Shown in pieces: positions 1 through 11,943 of a stretch of 64,000 nucleotides of DNA. This DNA comes from Apiospora phragmitis (taxonomy: Eukaryota; Ascomycota; Sordariomycetes; Amphisphaeriales; Apiosporaceae): contig JAQQWL010000008.1 in the NCBI GenBank assembly GCA_038363925.1, forward strand, positions 62,001 through 126,000, read 5' to 3'. Within the stretch, counting starts at the first letter, position 1; every line of letters starts with the position of its first letter. Both the position numbers and the translations under genes were made by a program. The notes below the pieces were generated by a model. The model was not told the origin of the DNA, made no database searches, and saw only the letters and a program-made list of their open reading frames with translations.

Positions 1-3000
1 ATTGGGGTTTTCTGCGCGGTGATCAAGTGGAGCAGTTTCCAGGGCACGTCACTGCGCTGGATGATATGCATGTATGCCGTCTCCGGTTATGGTGCGTATC
101 TACATTATACCTTTCCCTTAAGAATGATAGAGGCCGGGACACCTGTATAGTACTACAGTCTACTGCTAATGCATTGCCTTTTCAATAAATCATCCTACAT
201 ATAAGTATGTTCCTACGCAGCAAGCTGTTCGGACGGCTGCTCCCTGGAGCGAGTAGTTTTTTTTCGATGGGAGAGCGGACGTGGCGACCATGACCCCTAG
301 TGTACATAGGTGCGGTCAACCTTGAACAATATCCTAGAGTTCCCTGATCTCTAGCTCCTGTTAACTCGAGAAAGCTTCATGTCCCAGTGGGGAATCCAAG
401 ACTGAGAAAGCGAGCACCACGCTTATAACTACCTAGGTAGTTAGTTACCAGACCATCTAGGGGATTCTAACGAACCTACACATCTAGAGCTGCCCGCGCT
501 CTTTAAGGTGGATACGGCGCGAACACGGATCGAATCGGCGGCGAACGTCGGAAGGACTACCCCCGCCGGCGGCCGCGCATAGCGTCTATGTGCTTCTTGC
601 TCAGGGGTTGGGTAACCCAGTATCGCAAGTGTAGGTACGTGCGAGCCACAACCTGGGGTTTCGCGACACGTCTCTGCGATTCTGCATATGAGTAACTAAT
701 CTTTGCCCTGCAGATACCGCTTTCGAATTTGTCTTGGGACATAGGAAGTTTGTAGGGCAAAGGGGGCGGCGCGGCGGGTCGCTCAAGCCGGAGGAGCGGG
801 CCGCAAAGACGGGAGGCTCCTCGCGGGACAGTCCGGGACTTAGGCTGCGTTCACTTTGGCTTTAAGCATGCGCGGGTGTGTTGATGAAGGTTGCCGGATT
901 AGCCATTCGTCAGCGCCCCTCATAGGGGTTACAACGGAGCTGTGCTTAAGACTGGTCACCAGGGAGACACTTTACTGGAACACAAGGATTGGACTACGTC
1001 GTTTCATTTCTTGAAGCGACCGACAAGCGATTCAAATGACGCAGCTCGCCCATGGTTGGGAAGGAAGCTAGCTGGTCTCGCGATATAGGGGTTACGCCCC
1101 TGAGTGTCAAGCGAAGACCATTTCAAGGAGCTATTATTGCCTGGCGTTCCTGTAAAGTTATCGGAAGGGAAATGCTCTACGCCAGTTCATGGTAGGGAAA
1201 CTGATAGAGGGCTTGATCTATAGGATGGAGCGAATATGGCCAACATGTATTGAAGACTTGGTGGCGACCGCAGTTCCAGCATTGTAAGTAGCAAGTGAGG
1301 CTATTCGGATCAGATGACAGCTGAGTTGCAAACTATAATCGAGTTGTACATATATTATGAAACCCACATTAGTTGAGATGGCAGCTTCAGGCTTTGCACC
1401 ATGCTTTCCGCCAACAGCGATTCTGAATGGCCAACCATCTAGAAGTTGTCGTCGGGGGTCACGGAACCTAGTATTGACCTATATCATCACTTATATTAGC
1501 AGCATGGGAAGATATAGTCTGAAACGCCCCCCTTGGCTACTCCCACGCCTTGACTCTTGATGACCACAGACAGCACGGAGAACCCACATACGATGTTTGT
1601 TATTGAGACGAGGGAATGAGTGTCCGCTGCGGGTATTTGCAACGACTGGCAGGCCACTCAGTCATTGTGGATTCGCTGACCGCCGATAGTCATGCAAAAT
1701 TGAACACATCAGAGCAAACACAAGGTCGCTTTGGATAATCCTTAGACATTGAGTTTATCAGGTTGTCATGGGTGGAAGGTAAACATAACATGTATGCGCT
1801 CGAGTAAACTCGGACATGTTAATTTGTCACGTCGAGAGCTAGTTAATGTAACAAGGTGATCGCATTGACGAATAGTAGGGTCGACATATGATAAATTTAG
1901 GTTGAAGAACACCATGTATTCTGACTCTACTTGTCGTTCCGAGCCATTTTTGGTTGTGAGTGAGTGTATATTCTGGCGCCGTAGTTAGGTAGTCGAGTCA
2001 TACGATGTGGCGGATTCCAGAATCCGATTAGTCCCTTTCTAGTGCCCCGGATCTATCCCGCAACTTTGTGTTTTGGCCACCTGGATCGTTTCTTACCGAG
2101 CCTGCGCAACTGTATTTTTAGCGCATGCAGGAACGCGGCAGACCTGCATCGGTACCGAACGAATCACGGTGTGCGATGTCTCGCCTACCTGGGGATTCTC
2201 TCGCTGGTTTGGCCCGTACAGAAACCCGTAGAGACCAGCTTGCTTTTTTCCTGTCTGTAGCCAGCCAGCCAGCCAGCCAGTCTCAAGGAGGTATGCAAAC
2301 AGTAAGATGCATGTAGTATCACTGGCTCAGATTTTCCCATAGACCTGGTGGCATTCAAACATACAAGCTAGATTGTTTCAACGGGTCCCGGTGCATTGAG
2401 CACATTGCAAACGCCCCAAACGAAGTTCGAGAAACAGGCTGTGTACAACAGCAACCTAATCATGAATGTGTAATGCCGTAACCTTGACTAGTGTTCACTG
2501 CCCGTCTAGCTCCGACAATGGTGGGAATCATCAGGAACCAATGACTCGACAGGAAGCCATTGCCACCTGCAGAAGCCAGCCACAATATAGTAGTAGCAAG
2601 GACGCTGCGCCCTCTATGCCGCCGTATATATGCCGTTATATTGTGCCAGCAGGTTGCTCAGGGAACCTCAGCCCAGTCAACTTGCAATCTATCAGTGGCG
2701 GGCCCCTCGAACAAAGCACGGGACGGAACTGGCAATTCATATTCTCGGTGAAATTGGGAAGTCGTGACGTGGCCGTGCGGGATCCGGTCCAAGAGACTAG
2801 AGCGAACAAATCTTCTTTCTTCCTTTCGCAAACTTGACAGAAAATGGGATGATGTTTTGGAGGAGGACTGAATTACGTACGCCTGGAGAGCAAGACGTTC
2901 TGGGCATCGGATTCCCGGCACCGTGAGCTTCCGCGTGTGACGAGTGCCCAGCGTGCATTACTCATATGTTACCTACTACGGAGTAGTAGTAGAACGATGC

Positions 3001-4865
3001 AGGAAACAAAATCTTGTTGTACTGGAGGGTCCTGGGGCTACGCCTTGTGCCTTGCTGCCCTGTTCGCAGGAGGGGATGCCCATGTCGATTTTGATACATG
3101 AAAGACCCTCTCTTCCACCTGACGAACACTCTCCTTCCCAGCTAGCACTAGATATCAGGAAACTAACTTAATGCACTTGCATTAAGCTAGAAGGGGAGCT
3201 TGATAGGATATGCGTTTCGGGATCGAAGCGGCATTATCGCACTAGAGATAGCTGCCGCACCGAAAATCACAAAGAATAGGTTCAGCGCTGTGACATCGTT
3301 AGAGAAAGGTTGACCCAAGAGTTGGTCGTACATGTACTATTCTTGAGCTATTGATTCAGATCAAATAAACGGCTTTCGGTACTTGTTGCCCGTCACTGTT
3401 GATATAGGTACCTAACATTAGAGCACATAAGGTGAGACTCCATAGCCGGAGGGGCAGGGCTAGGTACATGCAGACACCATTAGTGGGGTCCTCCGGTCTT
3501 GGAAGATACTTTGAGCGTCTTGTCTCAGCTGCAAGAGACCAGTCAGAGCATCTCCGGATTGAAGGAGGATCTGGCAGGTAACATGCCTGCACTATGGACA
3601 ACATACTTACATGTAGATACTTGGCTATGTACGTAGTAAGTAGTAAGCAAGATGGAAACTACATCATCGTGACCAACTTGCCAACGAACGTAGCCTGCTT
3701 TATTAGTGAACGACTCGGGAAGAGGAGCAGCGGGTGGATGTTCAGCATCAGGTACAGTACATAATGCAACAGGCGGGCTGCACGGCTCATGGATACCCCT
3801 TCCCGAAAGCAGCGGTAATAAGGGCGCTAAAGCGCTTGCTTTTTTAGAAGAAGCTGGGGACAGCCAAGGCCCAGGGGGCGCTGCGTGCCTACGACTATAC
3901 CTACCAGAGTAAGTAACCAGCTTCCCTCCTTCATCTGATGTTGTTGCTTTCATCGACAGTTCAGTAACTTCAGTTGGCTGTCGTCTTGCAAGTTGCCGCA
4001 TAGTACAGTCTGGCCGAGTCAAATCTTAACTTTGCCTGTTGATCGGAGCCCTCATCGCAACCTTGGGCAGCTTATTATCTGTCAAAGCATACCTCGCTCG
4101 GTTGCGACCAGCAGACCTTTCTCTTGTTCTGTCTTGTCCGTTGCCGCCCACAACGTTACAAGTGCTCACTTTTGTCAGCTGTGACTTTGATTGCATCGGT
4201 CGTTACATACTGAGCCATTGTGTAGCCCGACTAAAACGTACACAAGACCGCACTAGGTACTCATTGTTCACCCACGTCCTTCCGTCCACTTTCGGCGGCA
4301 CGCCATCTCGCTGCTTCAACTCGTTCTTCGTTCGACTCGTCGAGACGAGGGCTTCATTTGATTTTCACCAGGGCAGGGTCTGCTTTTTCCTCAATTGAAG
4401 CCAAGAAGTGCATCTTTCATTAGCACCCGCATTCCTTCATCATATTGGCCGTAGTGCAATCAAGTACCCCCCACCTGACAACACCACGCGCGCCAGCGCC
4501 CAACCCGGCCAGTTGGCATCCTCAAGGCCTGCCGAAACTGGCGATCATTATCGAAGCGAAACTACTGGGTCCCAACCTTGGTTCCGCACTCCCTGCACCG
4601 AACTTACATCCACCTGGCAAACCTCGGATCTTCTCGCGCCAAACCTAACTTTCCCTTCTTCACAAACACTTCACTGCGAACACGCACAAAATCAGAAACA
4701 TCTTCTTGGACCAACCGATGTCTTCTCGGTTCTAAAGGCTACGACTCCGAGCTCTTCCCGAAGCAGGTCTGCGACTGGAGGTCGATTAATGGTTATTATC
4801 GGCCTCTGGCCACAAAGCCGAAAGCGAAGGGACAAGAAACGTCGCCGTCTATCGTCACATAAATT
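1..4865. other. Gene-poor region and leader of the SKT5-like gene
   Basis: No reading frame here looks like a conserved protein; the longest open frames (for example 3543-4022 on the minus strand) have no recognisable domain. There is a (CCAG)5 tandem repeat at 2261-2280 and a palindrome CTACCTAGGTAG at 429-440. The last few hundred bases before 4866 are pyrimidine-rich and are probably the promoter and 5' leader of the downstream gene. I see no rRNA, tRNA or intact transposon. Confidence 0.5.
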
Positions 4866-7734
4866 ATGGCATACCCCGGAGCTCAGCGACCGTACGCTGG
4901 CATGGCTGCGCAACGACCTGGCCCGCGCGGAGGAGGAGGAGGAGCTTACCCGGGTCCTCCACGACAGCAGTTTGACCAGTATCAAGACGATTATGGCTAC
5001 GAAGGCGGTTTCGACGACTACAATGGTGGTTACGGTCCTCCCCCAGGCGGGAACTTTGGACGAGGAGGCCCTGGAGGGTACCCGCAAGACGCTTATGGGC
5101 CGCCGCCGGGCGGGCCGGGCAGAGGAAGACCACCACCACCGATGGGCGGAAGGGGAGGACATATGATGCGTGGAGGTCCGCGAGGCGGCGCCCCAATGCC
5201 AGGACCCGGCCGTGGATATCCTCCTCCTGGCCGAGGAGGGCGTCCTGGACCCCCTGACCGATCCACTTCGTCAGACCCATCTAGTAAGCGGTCCCAAACC
5301 TGAGCGTGACTTGGTTAACTTGACTAACCAAGCAAAGTGGCTCGCCAAGGACCTCCTATAATGAGTCCCCAAGAACGAGATTTCGGCGGAAGTAGCTACC
5401 CAATATTCCCAGGTCAAAAGCGAGCCTCAGACCTTGACGAGGAATCGCGCATTCTCGACAGCATGCAAAATATGGACCTCAACGGCCCCGGTCCCGGTCC
5501 TGGCGGTAACAGACCCCAACAAAGACGCCCGACTATGGAAGATTACGGTGGCGGCAGGCCTTCAATGGACAGTCAACGCAGCGGGCCAAGAGGACCTCCT
5601 CCGAGAGGATACCTCGATCCCAGGCGCGGCCCGCCACCAGAACAAGGCTACGGCGGATTCGAGGATGATGGATACGGTGCACCTATGTCGCCTATGCGCG
5701 GAGACTTTGGACCCCCAGAACGCAGTATGACGATGCCGAACAATATGCAGCCCCCTATGGGCATGCGAAATGGGCCTTTACCTGCGCGAGCAGACAGTGC
5801 TCCTTACAATGGGCCACCTGGGCGAGGACCCCTAAGGCCATCAACAGCACAAGGGAATCGCCCGCCACCTCAAAGAATGTACCCGAACCAAGGGCCACCT
5901 GGACCTATGAGACCCCCTGGACCTCCTGGACCTCCTGGACCCCCAGGGCAGTTTGATCAAGGTTATGATTATCAAGCTCCGCAGCAGGCATGGGGCAACG
6001 AGCCCACTGTACGAGCCTCATTTGGCGATTTCTACGATGCTTATTATAATCCACGCGACAGCGAATACCACCCTCAAGGCCCTCCGAATGAGATCCCCGA
6101 CTTCGACGCAGCACCGGACCATGGCCCTCGGGCTTCACTTGACCAACATATGCGACCTGGCCCTCCGGTTGGCATGGCTCAGCAAAGCGGACCCATGCGC
6201 TTCCCCGAAATAAATCGAACAAAGTCGCAACCGAATCTGCGCGAGCCCCAGGCTGCCGTCTTCGAGATGGCCGCTGAGATGCCACCTGTTCCCAATGGCG
6301 GTTTCCAGGCATATAATGGACAACCTATGCCTCCGCATCCTCAAGCTGGGCCTGGAAGTGGACACCCAGCGCCAATCCGTCCTGGTTTGATGCCTCACTC
6401 GATGGTCAATATGAATGACAAGCCTACCCCCATGCGTCAGTATAACGGTCCTCCACCTGCAGCAATCGGTGCTCAGGGAAGACCCCCGCCACAACCAGTG
6501 CAGAATGGTCCGCCTGAGCCAATTCCGGTCACCGTGGAGGAATTGGAACGCCTGCGCGCAATCATCAAAGCCGATCCAAACGACCAGGGGGCCGCCTTAA
6601 CGCTTGCGAAAAAGCTCGTGGAAGCAGCTGACGTCCTCGTGCCGAGACTTCCAGACCCGAAAGCAAGAGCACGTTCTCGAGAGCGCTACGTCGTAGACGC
6701 ACACAAGATTTTGAAGAAGCTTGTGAGCGCCCAGAACCAAGATGCCATGTTCTTTTTGGCAGACTGTCAAGGCCGTGGTACATTGGGCTTTGAGCCTGAT
6801 AACAAGGAGGCCTTCACACTATACCAATCTGCGGCGAAGCTGGGTCACGCGGCAGCTGCATACCGTACCGCAGTCTGCTGCGAGATTGGACACGATGAAG
6901 GAGGTGGCACGCGCAAAGATCCGCTCAAGGCAATTCAGTGGTATAAGCGAGCCGCTACGCTCGGCGACACACCAGCGATGTATAAGGTTGGCATGATCTT
7001 GCTCAAGGGGTTGCTTGGTCAGCCACGAAATCCTCGCGAAGCTGTCGGCTGGCTTAAGAGGGCAGCAGAGCGCGCGGACGCGGAGAATCCACATGCATTG
7101 CACGAGCTGGGTCTTTTGTACGAGTCGGCACAACCGAACGACACTATCCTGCGTGATGAACCGTATGCGTTCACGCTATTCGAGCAAGCGGCCGACTTGG
7201 GTTATAAGTTCAGTCAGTTCAGAATGGGCTGCGCCTTTGAGTATGGTCTCATGGGTTGCCCCGTTGATCCGCGAGCATCCATAATGTGGTACTCGCGAGC
7301 AGCAACTCAGGAGGAACACCAGTCGGAACTTGCATTGAGCGGTTGGTACCTGACGGGAAGCGAGGGTGTCCTGCAGCAGAGCGACACAGAAGCCTATCTT
7401 TGGGCCAGAAAGGCGGCCCAGGCTGGATTGGCCAAGGCAGAATACGCCATGGGTTACTTTACTGAAGTCGGTATTGGTGTCCCGGCAAACATGGAAGACG
7501 CCAAGCGCTGGTATTGGCGAGCGGCCGGTAAGTCCACGTTGTCCTATACTGAGGTAACACTACGACGTACAAGAAAGACCGAGCTAACTTTTACCTGTAG
7601 CCCAGGATTTCCCCAAGGCACGGGAGCGTCTTGAAGACCTGAAGAGGTCTGGCAAGAACGGGCCGCGCCCCCGTGAGCGAATCTCGCGAAGCAAGATCGG
7701 CAAGCAACAGGAGGGCGAGTGTTCGATGATGTAG
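4866..7734 (+). CDS. SKT5: SKT5/CHS4-like chitin synthase activator (Sel1 repeats, CaaX box)
   Basis: Predicted activator and localiser of chitin synthase, acting at the plasma membrane at sites of wall growth. Model: join(4866..5283, 5338..7527, 7601..7734), 913 aa. Intron 1 has a GTAAGC donor and a GACTAAC branch point; intron 2 has GTAAGT and GCTAAC. The first half (about residues 1-390) is low-complexity, rich in Gly, Pro, Arg and Gln. From about residue 420 a run of Sel1/TPR-like repeats follows (for example AIQWYKRAATLGDTPAMYKV and the later SIMWYSRAATQ), as in the SKT5 family. Exon 3 ends in Cys-Ser-Met-Met followed by TAG, a CaaX farnesylation box like that of the yeast protein, which supports both the splice model and membrane attachment. 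The frame stays open for 84 codons after the stop (separate entry). Family assignment is firm; which of the fungal paralogues this is cannot be said. Confidence 0.92.
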
Positions 7735-7986
7735 GGCGCCCGGACACTGCCCACACCGCCGCCTCCGCTAGACGAGGCTGAGTTGGCAGTTGAAGAATCC
7801 GAAGCCTTGGATGACGTATTCCCAGCTCGGAAGACCTCGCTGCCGACGCGCAAAATTTCAAACACATCCTTGGGAGGCAAGTATGGCCGTCCTGGCGACC
7901 CCCAAGTACGGTTCGTCTCGCAAACGCCGCTGCGCGATCCATTCTACGACGCTCGGCCGTCATTCCATCGCGTAGCTTCGAGATAG
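7735..7986 (+). other. Open frame continuing after the SKT5-like stop codon
   Basis: Immediately after the TAG at 7732-7734 the same frame is open for 84 codons to a TAG ending at 7986. The translation looks protein-like: a proline run, an acidic stretch (ELAVEESEALDD), then basic and aromatic residues. It may be ordinary 3' UTR, the decayed remainder of a once longer C-terminus, or a readthrough extension. The CaaX box just before the stop argues that termination is the normal outcome. Confidence 0.35.
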
Positions 7987-8744
7987 TCTTTTGATAAGAC
8001 GCCAATTATATGAATATGATACCCGGAGGATCTAGATTTCAGCTTGAGGGCTTATCTATCAGGGCTGCCGCTCTCAGCGGCTGTTCTCGAGCGGCTGCAA
8101 TTTGATTCGTTTGCTCTATTTAATGCGCCACCAACTGTTGTCGAGGGGCACGGCGTTTTCGATACGGTGGCAGAATTAGCATACCACAATTCGCATAATG
8201 CATGGACGGGGCAAAAGAGACATCGGCATAACGAGATGAAGGGCGTTTGTAGAATATCAATGTTTGGGTTTATTTTCGGGTCTTTCAATCCTGTAGGATC
8301 AGTATTCGTTGGGAGGCCATGTCCTCCTTCAAGAACGAAAGGAGAAGAACTGAACAATACCAGGCGTTTTGTTCCCCAATGCTACCATATCTTATGAAGT
8401 TCCAAATATCGATTTGTCTTGTCATTTTATCTGCTCTGATCCGATACCCGGGGGCAGCCGTTTGCTAAGGCCACGCCCACACCACATTTCCACCCAGCAG
8501 TTTCAGCCACAGCTTTGGGCCATTGTCTTTATCGATAAGAAAGACCCTTGATTGGACTGAATATCGTCATTGAAGTCTACTAGACTGCTAGAGGCGCTAC
8601 TGGCATTCTACGTTACGTTTCTGTTCCTGCGCGCTCAACCTCCTAGAAACAGCATTGCGACGGAAGCGCAATACAAGTATTCGAGCCAGCTCACCGAACA
8701 GCGCGCGGCCTACTACAGCGATAGTAGGAAGAACCAGAGCAAAA
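7987..8744. other. Intergenic, SKT5-like to CBP4
   Basis: The 3' flank of the SKT5-like gene and the promoter of CBP4, which lie on the same strand. No conserved reading frame or RNA gene is seen. Confidence 0.5.
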
Positions 8745-9330
8745 ATGGCCAGGAATGGAAGACTAGGCACTTGGCTGAAAATGCTAGCAGTGTGAGTAAT
8801 TTCCACCACCTTTCTTGCGACACGCGCGTACGCATACACTTGCGCATGTTTCGCATTTGCGCTTCCTGGCCCGAGTTGGTCGAGGCTGATAATGTCATGT
8901 TTGTTGTTGTTGTTGTACAGAGGCGCCGTCTGCTGCGTTGGAGGCCCCGCGTTCGTCTACTACGTCCAGCCGACCGACGAGGAGCTCTTCAGGCGCTACA
9001 ACCCCGAGCTTCAGAAGAAGAGCCTCGACCGCCGGTACGAGCGGCAGAAGGAGTTTGACGATTTCGTCACGCAGCTGAAGGAATCCTCCAAGGATGACCG
9101 GCATAGTACGAGACCCAACCCCCAGATATCATCATCCCACCCACCAGAAAGCGCCGCATTGGATGAAGAGCTAGCTTGCTGACCAGTTTTGTTTTTGTGA
9201 ATCAACAGTATGGACTGTCCAGGAAGAAGCGAGGAGGAAATATAGGGAGGAGCGGTTGCGAGAGGATGCGAAGAATGCGGCAGAGGCAAAGGCGAGGCAG
9301 GAGGCCTTGCGCAAGGAATCGGGACTATGA
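8745..9330 (+). CDS. CBP4: CBP4, cytochrome bc1 complex assembly factor
   Basis: Small inner-mitochondrial-membrane protein needed to assemble ubiquinol-cytochrome c reductase (with Cbp3/Cbp6 around newly made cytochrome b in yeast). Model: join(8745..8791, 8921..9105, 9209..9330), 117 aa, the usual size. The order is a short basic N-terminus ([16 protein letters not shown]), a single membrane segment [15 protein letters not shown], the family signature [15 protein letters not shown], then a charged helical tail ([15 protein letters not shown]). All three exons are needed to recover the family pattern. The first exon carries only the first 15 codons and part of the next, and donors are GTGAGT and GTACGA. 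The intron 1 acceptor is preceded by a GTT-repeat tract. Confidence 0.92.
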
Positions 9331-10015
9331 ACTAAAGTATGAAACCCATGGAGGTGCTAAGTGCTGAAAGCATATACAGGCGTTATTGGGAAACGGCCCT
9401 TCGAGGCGGGAAAAAATGGTCTGTACTATTGTCACTGTATTGTATCTTACGGGTGTGTTTTGTGACAAACATCAATATTTTGTGGAAGATGAGTTGATCG
9501 CATCTAGTTGAATGATGGGACTGCCTGTCGTCTATCACATCATTGATGCTTTTCTATTCGGACTCTTCAAGTAGGTCTGCAAGAGGAGCAGCACCGAAGG
9601 AGCATCATAAACTGCCTAATATTACACAACGCACCCCTGGGGTCAACTGGGCTGAAAGTGTGGCGCAAGCAATCCAATGCACGCACTCCACTCATCTCAA
9701 CTCGAGCAGTTAGCATGAAATGCAAAACGACGGGTTATGGTCACAACGACGACGTTATGAGTACTTCAGTAATGATTTGGGTTTTTGTAGAAGAGCCATA
9801 GTTCAACCTGGAACTTCTCACTGCACAATCCTCCCTTATTTATTTATTTATTTTGTTCTCAAATATGTCACTTATAGTATTCTGATAGAGCCATCTCGAG
9901 ACCGAACCTACGGATGAGACAATTTATTCGTACCCTTACTTGACTTTGTACGCCACAGTCAGTGTCTCTGGCAATTATACTTACACCCCCAAACCAACCA
10001 TCGGCCTGAGGTCTC
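9331..10015. other. Intergenic, CBP4 to SET gene
   Basis: The 3' UTR of CBP4 and the promoter of the SET-domain gene. No supported gene. A short TTTA-rich stretch lies near 9836-9855. Confidence 0.5.
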
Positions 10016-11481
10016 ATGGAGCCTCACGAGCAACTCCTCCAATGGGCCGAGGCCAAAGGCGTCAAGCTCGACGGCATAGCACCCCAGCGCCTGCCTGGTC
10101 GTGGAATGGGTATAGTAGCCACCAGGTCTATCCAAGTGAGTTGTTTTATGTATATTTGTTTCTCCATTATTTGCTTCTTTTGCTAACAAATCCATCAGCC
10201 CGATGAGATCCTCCTCGAGGTCCCGGCCAGATGCCTGCGCAGCATCGAGACGGTGCCCAAGTCGCTGTCCCGCCGCCTGCCCCATGACATCTCGGTCCAC
10301 GGCCTGCTCGCCGCCGACCTGGCTCTGGACGCCAGCGACACGTACGCGGCCTGGAACGCCGTGTGTCCCACGCCGGCCGACTTCGCGAGCATGCCGCTGC
10401 ACTGGCCCCCGGCGCTGCAGGAGCTGCTCCCCGGCCCGGCGCGCGCGCTGCTGGCGCGGCAGCGGGCCAAGGTGGAGCGAGACTGGGCTGCCGCCTCCAA
10501 ACTATTCCTTTCTCCCCCTCTGCCACTTCCTCCTCTATACCACCTGACGCCAATAGTGACGGTGATCATGAAAATGGAAATGAGCAGAACACCAACAGGG
10601 AAGGAACAGAAGCAGACACCGAGGCAAAGTGGAAGCAAAAGTTCGTCCACGCCTGGCTCCTCGTCAACACGCGCACCTTCTACCACGAGAGCCCCCGCCT
10701 GCGGCGCCGCGCCAAGGAGGACCGCATGGTGCTGCAGCCCGTGGCAGACCTGTTCAACCACGCCGGGTCGCGGACGGGCTGGTGCCACGTCACCTTCGAC
10801 GCCGCCTCCTTCACGGTGCGCGCCGACCGCCGCTACAGCCCCGGCGACGAGGTGCGCATCTGCTACGGCCGGCACGGGGGCGATCTGCTGCTGGTCGAGT
10901 ACGGGTTCGTGCTCGGCAGTGACGATAACGACGACGACGAAAGCAACAACGGGAACGGGGACGATGACGGCCGTAGTAGTACTAGTAGTGGTAAAGAAGA
11001 TTGGTTGGAGGAGAATTGTTGGGACGAGGTCGGCCTCGACGACGTCCTGCTGCCGCGCCTGAGCGACAGCGCCAAGGAAAAGCTGTCCGAGGTCGGCTTC
11101 CTGAGCGGCTACGTCCTGGACGCGGGCACCGTGTGCTACCGGACCCAGGTGGCCCTGCGGGCGCTGTGCTGCCTGCCGACGGGCCGGGAGGAGGAGTGGC
11201 GGCGGTTTCTCGAGGACGGCGAGGACGCCGACGCCGCGCGGCAGGCCGAGGTGGACCGGGTCTTCGTCGGCATGCTGGAGGAGTACCGGGCGCAGACGAT
11301 CGGCAAGACGATTTCCCAGGTCGCGGCGATGGACGATTCTTCTTCTGAAGAAGGTGGGGGAGGCCCGTCGTCCAAGGCCCAGAGGGAGCTGCTGTGTAAG
11401 CGGTGGCGGCATGTCGATAGACTCGTCCGGATCACCATTGAGAGGTTAAAGGGCGAGACGAGCATGAATAAAACTCATTGA
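10016..11481 (+). CDS. SET-domain protein of the SETD3/Rubisco-LSMT type (one frame break)
   Basis: Probable protein lysine (or histidine) methyltransferase. Model: exon 10016..10135 (40 codons), intron with GTGAGT donor, exon 10199..11481; about 467 aa after one frame correction. The N-terminal SET motif reads GRGMGIVATRSI, then DEILLEVP. After an inserted Ser/Asp/Asn-rich loop come LLVNTRTFYHES, the core DLFNHAG, and the C-terminal SET motif YGRHGGDLLLVEYGFV, followed by the helical substrate-binding domain. A further acidic insert (about 10919-11000) follows that motif. The frame changes at the C5 run at 10514-10518: one more C would join RDWAAAS to the downstream frame. No GT-AG intron of suitable length and phase with a good branch site fits. 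Substrate unknown. Confidence 0.8.
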
Positions 11482-11943
11482 ATGAACAAGCCAGTGGGCT
11501 CCGGAAACATGCGGAATCATCGATTCGACCGTGAGGCCAGCACTTATTGCACATTGGCAATTTGTCGATAGAGGTGTATGCTACATATGTACCTATCGTC
11601 AACTACCACCGTATGTCCATCCCGTCTACAGCTAGCTATCCCAGGTCAGTTATTGATCTATCCCGCTGCCAGCTATCCCACTGCAGTATGTTCCCCAGTC
11701 AACATCTATTCCGCTGCCAGCTATCCCACTGCCGGTAAACTACTAGCTACCCCAGTGCCAGTAATTTATCCAGTCAGGTCACGTTAAAAGTACACAGGTA
11801 TGAGATAATCAATCTGATTAGTCTATTTGAATCAGAACTTGCAAACCCCTAATTTACGCCGTTCCTGCCTGTATCATGCAAAGAGCCCGATCCCGAGCCA
11901 CGACGAGGTCGCCCTAGCGACGGGAAGAGCCAGGTGGGGTATC
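11482..11943. other. Convergent intergenic region with a 22-bp repeat pair
   Basis: Lies between the ends of the SET gene (+) and the CPSF6-like gene (-). It contains an exact 22-bp repeat at 11663-11684 and 11711-11732 (48-bp period), with weaker related copies of the core CTATCCC around them. No gene is supported. Confidence 0.6.

Noticed and set aside
3543..4022. 159-codon minus-strand open frame
   Set aside because: No domain, no supporting splice signals, and it overlaps the upstream region of the SKT5-like gene.
10470..10625. An intron to explain the SET gene frame change
   Set aside because: Candidate GT-AG pairs have the wrong length phase, lack a branch site, or delete the RDW motif; one missing C in a C5 run is simpler.
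10195..11412. 405-codon minus-strand frame opposite the SET gene
   Set aside because: Mirror frame of a GC-rich coding exon; composition (Val/Ala/Leu/Arg-rich) is typical of such shadows, and the sense strand carries clear SET motifs.
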